This document shows, piece by piece, positions 6,219-11,901 of a DNA stretch of 11,901 nt. Position 1 is the first letter of the stretch; each line of letters starts with the position of its first letter. The notes beneath the pieces were generated by a model. It did not search any database, had not been told where the DNA came from, and saw nothing but the letters and a program-made list of their open reading frames with translations. The DNA comes from Bacillota bacterium (lineage in GTDB: Bacteria > Bacillota > Dehalobacteriia > UBA4068), in assembly GCA_009778255.1 (NCBI GenBank), contig WRKD01000165.1:1-11901 (forward strand), written 5' to 3'. Both the position numbers and the translations under genes were made by a program.

Positions 6219-9200
6219 GCCGCTTCACCCCCTTTGCGGCGGCGGTAAGCTATCCTTACCATTAAGGCCAAGAGGCCTAAAAACAGTGTTAAAGCCGGTA
6301 AAAGCAAGGATGCTTTTATATTGCCCAAAGACAAACCGGTAATGGGCATTTCATTTCTAGCATTAGTGAATGCAATGGTACGGGGCAGCTTGCTCATAAG
6401 CCGTACACCGGTATCATTAGTGCCTGCCGGCCCTTGATCATCTGTAAAAGAGGCAACATAATCGGGAGCTATGGTTTCTACAATACGCATGCTGTTTTTA
6501 GCCGGTATGCCCGCTATAGTAATAGTTTGGCCATGTTTTAAATAAAATGTCGCCATACCGTCTTCGCTTAAAGTAAGCGTACCGTCATCTGGCTTTAAGG
6601 CAATAGTATCGGTCTTGTCTCCCGTATAGGCAAAGGTCGTGCCTATAGCTTCGGCGTCGCCTTTATAATCTACAAGGTATATACTGAAAACAAACACTTT
6701 ATTACATTCACTAAAAGTACCGCTCACACTTTTGCCCACAGTTAAAGTAGTTTCAAAAAATTTAACCGGCAAAACGCCGTTAGCGGCGGCGTAATTATGT
6801 GTATTATAGCCGCCTAGGGTTTTGATAGAATATATTTGCGGGTCATTATCTACAACACGCACTACATCTCCCATAGAACGCATGCTACTGTCTATGGCTT
6901 GGATATTATCGACGCGCATAGCCGTTAAGCCGGTGCTGTAAGCAAAGCAGCGATAATTCGCCGGCAAAACCAGCGTGTTTAGCTCGGGGCTTAGCGTGTT
7001 ATCCGCATATGCTTTCAATGTAACAGGCGCAGGTGATATAACTTTATTGAACATAGCGTTGATATAATAACCGTCGCCCGCATTATCATTAACAGCGTCG
7101 ATAGCCGGTTTATGGGGCTGGCCTTCCTCTGTTTCTTGATCGCGGGAATAGGCCCAGATTTGTGCCGCCGCGCCGATATTTATAAGCGCGCCCATGCCTT
7201 GCCAGCCGCCGCCAATGCCCGCGCCCCAATTGCCTTTAGCAGTGATTTTACCGCCACTGATAGTAACCGAAGTGCTACCGGTATCTCCTTTAGCCCCGCC
7301 AATGGCCGCGCCGCCGCCATTGGATATAGCTTCCACCACGCCGCCGTCCATGATAATACTGCCGCCTAAAGCGGCGGTACCTGCGGTGTACCCGGCACCG
7401 ATAGCGGCGCTATCTCCCGACAAACAAGTTGCCGTAACCAAAAAGCCGTTTATAGTAATAGTGCCAAAGCTGTTAAAATCGCCAGAAGCCACACCACCGC
7501 CAATACCCGCGCCCTTAGCGGAAGTAGCGCTTACCGTACTTTGGCTTATAGTAATGCTTCCCTCTATATTAGTACCGGCCAAGGAACTGGCGCCGCAACC
7601 GATGCCGGCGCCGTTATAAGCTTGGCAATTCACCTTTCCGCCTGCTATGATAATTTGACCGCTGCAGCCATTATTGCCGCCGCCTATACCTGCGCCCATA
7701 TAACCGTTCACATCTGCCAGCGCGCTTATTTCTCCTCCCTTGACAGTGATCTTACCGGCGCTTTCGCCATTCAACCCGCCAATAGCCGCGGCATTAGCAT
7801 TCGTAGCATTCACTTGCAAACTGCCTGGGCCTCCGGGCGCTTCATCGATAGTCAAGGTGGCTTCAGAGGGCACATTGAGGCTGCCATGCAAGTAATTGGC
7901 GGCGCAGGCGGCGTAGGCGCCTGTATTAGCAATAAGCAGTTCAACCTGAGCTGTGCCCTGTAAAGTTATATTGCCGATAAGATCGATATCGTCGATAAGC
8001 AGTGTAACTTTTGTGCCTGTGGTTATGATGATTTCATCGAATATAGCTGTTTGATGCTTAGGCTCATTGGGAGAGGCGGGGCTTTGTAGTTTTCCGCTCT
8101 GTACTATGGTATAAGGTTCGCTGGAAACCGCACCCGAAAAGGTCAATTTTCTGAAACCGCCACTGTCAGTGCTAACAGCTCCACCGCCTGTTAAATTAGT
8201 GGCCAGGGGATATTGTATACTGTAAGGATCCATGCCGCCGCTCACCGTATAGCCTTGCCCGTCGGCAATAGTTTCCGAAAGATCCAGGTATGGGGCATAT
8301 ACAAAATAAACTGTGGCATTACCCGTTACCGGGTCTCTAGTGGGCCCTCCCTCAGTATACACATGATTAACCGGCGGAGCATCCCATTTATGGCCCAAGG
8401 CGACATAGCCTGCTACGGGTGGCAAAACTTTTGTATAAGCGCCGTTTAGCGGCACAGAAGTAAAAGTATCGCGCATGCCGATGATATCGCCATGGGTATC
8501 TACATATATTTCTGTTATTGTATAACCGGCACCATATACATAATAAATATCGCTATTTTTAGTGATCTCTTGGCTAATTTTTGTAGTTGAAAAATCCGCA
8601 CCGTTACCATCCGGTTTAGTATCCCATTTATAGCCTAGGCCCACATAGCCGGGGAGGGGGGGGATATCTGCCGGTATGTTTTTTTCGTAAGTAGGAAATA
8701 AGGGTAATTTGCTTAATACCATGCTGCTGCCATTGGCTATGCCCAAGCTAATGCCATAAGCGTCTACATAATGTTCTGTTATTTCATAATAGATGAGTGT
8801 GCTAAGTTTAACGGCCAAATACCCTCTGTTAACTAAGAGAATATTATTATAATCATTATAGCCGGTATTTGCTTTAATCGAAGGAATTTGCGGGTCGTCA
8901 TATTCTTTTTGCACCACGGCATTTATACCATAAGCGGTATAAGCAAAAATATTATCTATACTGCTTCTTATAAGCTGTGTGCTATAGCCAAAGTTTTTAT
9001 AGCCCTTGGGCAATAAAAGAGTTTTATCTACCATACTTTTATTATTGCCAAAAACACGCAGCTGCGTATCTTCGGTGGTGGATATAGGCCCATCGAAACT
9101 GGCGTTTACATAATAGCCTCTGTCTTTATTATCTTTAACACTAAAAGCCGGCATGTTCCCGCCGGAATAAGCTGTTACATCGGCATCCGGGCCCAAATAA

Positions 9201-11215
9201 AATTCTGGCTCAAAACCGACCGGCGCACCGATACCGGCGTTCTTATCGCTTTCCGCCACCACCGTACCGCCGGTTATTTTCATAATGCTGCCATTACTGA
9301 AATCAAAATAGCCTATACCGGGGCTTTCAATGCTTTTCGCATAAATCGTTCCGCCGGTTATCTCTATATCGCAGCGCCTGGTTCCATTGGAGGTGCCGAT
9401 ACCGGCGGCGCCATGACTATCGGCAGAAGACGCGGTAGCAATAGCGCTGATTTTTCCGCCGCTGATCTTTATACTGGAGGGGCCTTCACTATTTGTGCCT
9501 GAACTGCCGCCGATGCCCGCCCCTTCTCCGGCACCAGTTTCCTCTTTTTTGCGGATAACCTGCACATCGATATCTCCGCCTTCAATGCAGATATCTCCCA
9601 CCGAACCACGGGAACCGGCGCCAATGCCCGCGGCTTGGCTGTATTGTATAATGGTCACTTTACCATTGCTGATCGTGATATTACCGCCATTGCCACCCAT
9701 ATAACCAGGATTGGTATTAGTATTGCAACCGCCGCCAATTGCGGCGCCGCCCAAAGCCGAGCCCGTTCCATCGTAACCGTTTTGTGTAATATTTATCACG
9801 CCGCCTTTGATATTGATAGTTCCGCCATTACCACCTATGGATGTACCCGTACTAACTCCGCCGCCACCTATACCCGCGCCGTACGAAGACATTTGGATAT
9901 CTATGGTTCCGCCCTTTATTGTTGTTACTCCGCCGTCTCCTGCGGCAGTCGCAGAACCACCGCCGCCAATACCCGCGCCGAACGATCCTATTCTACAGCC
10001 GATATCCAGAGTCCCGCTGTTAATCGTGATGCTGCCGGCTTTTTCCGCTTGGGATCCGCCAATTCTGGCATAATTGACCGCGCTGGTGGTAGTCGGCATA
10101 ATAAGCGAACCGCTGCTGCCTTCCGCGTTCTCTATAATCAGTTCCGCCCCATCCGGAACCCAAATATTTTGTCTTATATAACTTTCACCTTCTAGTTGCA
10201 GCGTAAGCGAACCGGAACCTAAAACTCTAATATTGCTATTAAAATAACCAGGATTCATATCTATACTATCAATTTTCAGTGTAACATTAACACCGCTGTT
10301 TACAATTATTTCGCCGATAGCGTTAGTATTGGTTTTTGCGCCGTTCTTTAAGCCGCTTTGAATAAAAGTATAAATATTGTCCGGGTCGCTATTCGTAAAT
10401 GTAAGGGTATATCTTGGAATAAATGTACCCGAAGGAAACATAGAATTATAATATGTAAAGGACGGAGTATACTCAGCACCATCAGCTATAGATTTGCCAG
10501 TAATTGTATAGCAAGTCTTCACTAAAGGAAAATCGACAACCTTATTTTCTCCAAGCTCGGAAAGGTCGATAGTATATTCATCAGCCTCTTCCATTTCCTC
10601 TTCAAGTATCAGTAAAAGCTCTTCCTCCAATTCTTCTTCCGCGGCCTCTTCTTCTCCTATACCATCTTCTTCTTCCGCGTCTTCATCTATTTCTCCGTCA
10701 TTCTCCTGATCTTCTTCATCTTTATCTTCATCTACTAACTCTTCATCTTCATTTCCTTCTTCTTGCTCTTTATCGTCATCCAGCTCTTCATGATCAATAT
10801 CTTCATCATTTTCTGTATCGTCATCCAGCTCTTCTTCTTCCAGCCCCTCGCCTTCTGTATCTTCCACTATTTCATCATCATCGCCTTTTTCTTCTTCCCC
10901 GTCTTCCCAGCCGTCTTCTTCGGTAGTATCGTCATTTAATTGGCCGCCATCAAAAAAGCCGTCTTCAGCGTCGTCGGCTGATAATGAATCATCTTCTACA
11001 GAAGAAAAATCTGCCTGCAATACATCGGGCAGGGCTAAAAAAGTGATCCAAAAAACCGCTATTATGATACCGCATACAATACCGGCAACTTTAAAATGAT
11101 CTTTTAAACTTTTCTTTTCAGTAATTCCTTCACTTGTACGCCAGGGAAAATATACCGCGCCTTTCTTTATTTTATTAGCAATAGCGGCTATAAGGCGATT
11201 GGCATTATGGGGCAT
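6215..11215 (-). CDS. Giant wall-anchored adhesin, probable pilus tip subunit (MPITG signal)
   Basis: A 1666-residue surface protein, first gene of the operon. In order: a long basic leader with a hydrophobic core at 42-62 and likely cleavage near LQA/D (67-68); an extremely Asp/Glu-rich segment (72-213); a first beta-helix unit (231-803) with nine GAGIGGG-like turns each followed by strands such as ITI-GG-I; two MucBP-like modules (about 806-895 and 897-975; YYEITEHYVD and GYTITEIYVD); a second beta-helix unit (977-1485) with seven such turns, homologous to the first; a pilin-type domain (1487-1620) with candidate isopeptide residues Lys1495, Glu1580 and Asn1618; then MPITG (1623-1627), a membrane helix and RRRKGGEAA. 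GGAGGATGA precedes the ATG. The pilin-like domain before the sorting signal suits covalent joining to the shaft, as with Cpa in streptococci. The ligand is unknown. Confidence 0.88.
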   Translation of the reverse strand: MPHNANRLIAAIANKIKKGAVYFPWRTSEGITEKKSLKDHFKVAGIVCGIIIAVFWITFLALPDVLQADFSSVEDDSLSADDAEDGFFDGGQLNDDTTEEDGWEDGEEEKGDDDEIVEDTEGEGLEEEELDDDTENDEDIDHEELDDDKEQEEGNEDEELVDEDKDEEDQENDGEIDEDAEEEDGIGEEEAAEEELEEELLLILEEEMEEADEYTIDLSELGENKVVDFPLVKTCYTITGKSIADGAEYTPSFTYYNSMFPSGTFIPRYTLTFTNSDPDNIYTFIQSGLKNGAKTNTNAIGEIIVNSGVNVTLKIDSIDMNPGYFNSNIRVLGSGSLTLQLEGESYIRQNIWVPDGAELIIENAEGSSGSLIMPTTTSAVNYARIGGSQAEKAGSITINSGTLDIGCRIGSFGAGIGGGGSATAAGDGGVTTIKGGTIDIQMSSYGAGIGGGGVSTGTSIGGNGGTINIKGGVINITQNGYDGTGSALGGAAIGGGCNTNTNPGYMGGNGGNITISNGKVTIIQYSQAAGIGAGSRGSVGDICIEGGDIDVQVIRKKEETGAGEGAGIGGSSGTNSEGPSSIKISGGKISAIATASSADSHGAAGIGTSNGTRRCDIEITGGTIYAKSIESPGIGYFDFSNGSIMKITGGTVVAESDKNAGIGAPVGFEPEFYLGPDADVTAYSGGNMPAFSVKDNKDRGYYVNASFDGPISTTEDTQLRVFGNNKSMVDKTLLLPKGYKNFGYSTQLIRSSIDNIFAYTAYGINAVVQKEYDDPQIPSIKANTGYNDYNNILLVNRGYLAVKLSTLIYYEITEHYVDAYGISLGIANGSSMVLSKLPLFPTYEKNIPADIPPLPGYVGLGYKWDTKPDGNGADFSTTKISQEITKNSDIYYVYGAGYTITEIYVDTHGDIIGMRDTFTSVPLNGAYTKVLPPVAGYVALGHKWDAPPVNHVYTEGGPTRDPVTGNATVYFVYAPYLDLSETIADGQGYTVSGGMDPYSIQYPLATNLTGGGAVSTDSGGFRKLTFSGAVSSEPYTIVQSGKLQSPASPNEPKHQTAIFDEIIITTGTKVTLLIDDIDLIGNITLQGTAQVELLIANTGAYAACAANYLHGSLNVPSEATLTIDEAPGGPGSLQVNATNANAAAIGGLNGESAGKITVKGGEISALADVNGYMGAGIGGGNNGCSGQIIIAGGKVNCQAYNGAGIGCGASSLAGTNIEGSITISQSTVSATSAKGAGIGGGVASGDFNSFGTITINGFLVTATCLSGDSAAIGAGYTAGTAALGGSIIMDGGVVEAISNGGGAAIGGAKGDTGSTSVTISGGKITAKGNWGAGIGGGWQGMGALINIGAAAQIWAYSRDQETEEGQPHKPAIDAVNDNAGDGYYINAMFNKVISPAPVTLKAYADNTLSPELNTLVLPANYRCFAYSTGLTAMRVDNIQAIDSSMRSMGDVVRVVDNDPQIYSIKTLGGYNTHNYAAANGVLPVKFFETTLTVGKSVSGTFSECNKVFVFSIYLVDYKGDAEAIGTTFAYTGDKTDTIALKPDDGTLTLSEDGMATFYLKHGQTITIAGIPAKNSMRIVETIAPDYVASFTDDQGPAGTNDTGVRLMSKLPRTIAFTNARNEMPITGLSLGNIKASLLLPALTLFLGLLALMVRIAYRRRKGGEAA
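6761..8287 (-). repeat. Second copy of the adhesin's duplicated beta-helix unit
   Basis: Protein-level repeat (residues 977-1485) of the unit at 8807-10525. Matching landmarks in the same order are: YTIVQSG for YTFIQSG; IIITTGTKVTLLIDDID for IIVNSGVNVTLKIDSID; the GAGIGGG turns; GDGYYINAMF for DRGYYVNASF; DPQIYSIKTLGGYNTHNY for DPQIPSIKANTGYNDYNN; and a final PVK for AVK. The copies have diverged too far for obvious DNA identity. Confidence 0.75.
8807..10525 (-). repeat. First copy of the adhesin's duplicated beta-helix unit
   Basis: Residues 231-803 of the adhesin. A lead-in strand region (231-380) is followed by nine Gly-rich turns (for example GAGIGGGG at 413 and 446, AGIGAGS at 529, PGIGYF at 633) spaced about 25-40 residues apart, then a capping region (690-803). 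The regular strand-turn spacing is that of a right-handed beta-helix; the fold is inferred. Confidence 0.75.
10577..11002 (-). repeat. Asp/Glu-rich low-complexity tract of the adhesin
   Basis: Residues 72-213 are dominated by Asp and Glu with few Gly, Asn and Thr and almost no basic residues. The coding strand is rich in GAA/GAT/GAG triplets, so the DNA is a long, strongly purine-biased tract (pyrimidine-rich on the plus strand). It follows the predicted signal cleavage site and should form a disordered, highly negative N-terminus on the mature protein. Confidence 0.85.
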
Positions 11216-11218
11216 AGC

Positions 11219-11227
11219 TCATCCTCC
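11219..11227 (-). promoter_or_regulatory. Ribosome binding site of the adhesin
   Basis: GGAGGATGA on the minus strand, ending 3 bases before the ATG at 11215; the GGAGG core lies 7 bases from the start. It fixes the start of the first pilus gene. Confidence 0.75.
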
Positions 11228-11285
11228 ATCAAAATTGGAAGTAATAGAAATAATGGTTACTACAACATATACATTTTGTGCATAA

Positions 11286-11306
11286 TAGTACTATCGTAAT
11301 GTACTA
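11286..11306. promoter_or_regulatory. Operator-like dyad in the adhesin leader
   Basis: TAGTAC at 11286-11291 and GTACTA at 11301-11306 form a perfect 6-bp inverted repeat with a 9-base centre. It lies just downstream of the candidate -10 box, in the roughly 100-base untranslated leader. It could bind a regulator or form a small RNA hairpin. No regulator gene is present in the window. Confidence 0.35.
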
Positions 11307-11321
11307 GCCCCACTTTAGTTT

Positions 11322-11349
11322 TTTATATAGGCAAATAACTTTTCAGCAA
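11322..11349 (-). promoter_or_regulatory. Candidate sigma-A promoter of the pilus operon
   Basis: On the minus strand TTGCTG (11349-11344) and TATAAA (11327-11322) are 16 bases apart, close to the TTGACA/TATAAT consensus. Transcription would start near 11315, about 100 bases before the adhesin ATG. The region is AT-rich, so a chance match is possible, but no other pairing there looks better. Confidence 0.45.
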
Positions 11350-11393
11350 TAAGCATAATGCGTATATTAAAGAATTATCCCTGCAAAATAATG

Positions 11394-11417
11394 AAAAAAC
11401 GCCCGTAAAGCCGGGCG
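11394..11417 (-). terminator. Rho-independent terminator of metK
   Basis: On the minus strand CGCCCG, a 6-base loop GCTTTA, and CGGGCG form a perfect 6-bp GC stem followed directly by six T residues (11399-11394). It lies about 108 bases after the metK stop and just before the pilus promoter, separating the two transcription units. Confidence 0.88.
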
Positions 11418-11433
11418 CCGTTAAGGTATAAAA

Positions 11434-11497
11434 AATGTCATCCTTAAGCGAGGCGCAGGGTTTTAATAAGCCCCTTAACTCCGTTCAGAATGACATT
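11434..11497. repeat. REP-like imperfect palindrome
   Basis: AATGTCAT (11434-11441) and ATGACATT (11490-11497) are perfect 8-bp ends of a 64-base imperfect palindrome. The body, TGTCATCCTTAAGCGAGGCG, resembles the TGTCATCCTGAGCGAAGCG-type palindromic repeats seen between genes in many bacterial genomes (from memory, not searched). It lies between the metK stop and the metK terminator. Confidence 0.5.
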
Positions 11498-11524
11498 GGT
11501 AATTTAGCAAACATATTCAAAAAG

Positions 11525-11901
11525 TTAAACTTTTTGTAACAACTCTTCCGCCATATCTGTTTTTTCCCAGGGCAGATCTAAATCGGCGCGACCAAAATGC
11601 CCGTAAGAAGCTATCTGCTTATAGATGGGGCGCAGTAGGTCGAATTGCTGTATAATAGCGGCGGGGCGGGCGTCGAACAGTTTGCGGCATACGGCTATCA
11701 GCTTTTCTTCCGCCACCACGCCGCTGCCAAATGTTTCCACCCTTAAAGAAACCGGTTCGGCTACACCTATAGCATAAGCCAATTGCACTTCGCAGCGGGC
11801 GGCTAAGCCGGCGGCAACAATATTCTTAGCTATATAACGCGCCATATAACAAGCCGAGCGGTCTACTTTGGTGGGGTCTTTACCGGAAAAAGCGCCGCCG
11901 C
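11525..11901 (-). CDS. metK: S-adenosylmethionine synthetase, C-terminal 124 residues (5' end outside window)
   Basis: The enzyme makes S-adenosylmethionine from methionine and ATP in the cytoplasm. The open frame runs off the right edge; the visible part starts with GGAFSGKDPTKVDRSACYMA, the highly conserved Gly/Lys-Asp-Pro loop of MetK. It continues through ARYIAKNIVAAGLA, the QLAYAIGVAEPVS strand and the C-terminal signature YGHFGR-x-DLDLPWEKTD to a TAA at 11525-11527. The C-terminus is complete and ordinary. It is a housekeeping gene in the same direction as the pilus operon, but a strong terminator at 11394-11417 separates them. It probably marks the conserved flank into which, or beside which, the pilus island sits. 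Confidence 0.96.
   Translation of the reverse strand, partial: GGAFSGKDPTKVDRSACYMARYIAKNIVAAGLAARCEVQLAYAIGVAEPVSLRVETFGSGVVAEEKLIAVCRKLFDARPAAIIQQFDLLRPIYKQIASYGHFGRADLDLPWEKTDMAEELLQKV

Noticed and set aside
7112..7963. Long open frames on the plus strand opposite the adhesin's beta-helix units (also 9495-10195)
   Set aside because: They are Ala/Pro-rich mirror readings of the Gly-rich repeats (GGC/GGT read backwards), with no ribosome sites or recognisable domains.
8807..10525. CRISPR-like or satellite DNA repeats within the adhesin
   Set aside because: Repeats are at protein level with irregular spacing and variable codons; no constant DNA repeat or spacer pattern.

Overview
The window reads as a sortase-assembled pilus island from an anaerobic, Gram-positive-type (Firmicutes) bacterium. 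Three proteins end in XPXTG-type cell-wall sorting signals, there are two class B sortases, and an iron superoxide reductase typical of anaerobes sits beside them. I cannot name the genus from this sequence.

Layout, left to right. (a) 3-293, plus strand: the 3' end of an unrecognised gene cut by the window edge. (b) 294-661: gene-free DNA holding three hairpins and the terminator of the minus-strand operon. (c) 662-11215, minus strand: a compact run of seven genes, transcribed right to left. In transcription order they are a 1666-residue acidic, beta-helix-rich adhesin, a SipA-like pseudo-signal-peptidase, a two-domain backbone pilin, a class B sortase with membrane segments at both ends, a second pilin-like anchored protein, a second class B sortase, and desulfoferrodoxin. 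(d) 11216-11524: the control region, with a candidate promoter, an operator-like dyad, a terminator for the gene to its right, and a REP-like palindrome. (e) 11525-11901, minus strand: the 3' end of metK (S-adenosylmethionine synthetase), cut by the window edge.

How it works together (inference from family knowledge). The order tip/adhesin - SipA - FctA-like backbone - class B sortase - minor pilin matches the FCT-3/FCT-4 pilus regions of Streptococcus pyogenes (cpa - sipA - fctA - srtB-type - fctB). Here it has an added second sortase and a far larger first subunit. The SipA-like protein has lost both signal-peptidase catalytic residues, as streptococcal SipA has, so it is probably an assembly factor. 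The pilins would be exported by Sec, locked by Lys-Asn isopeptide bonds, and joined by the sortases through non-LPXTG motifs (MPITG, FPVTG, WPQTG). The genes overlap or nearly touch (ATGA coupling, 37-bp overlap, 19-bp gap), which supports one transcript. Desulfoferrodoxin follows with no visible terminator before it, so surface attachment and superoxide defence may be co-expressed.
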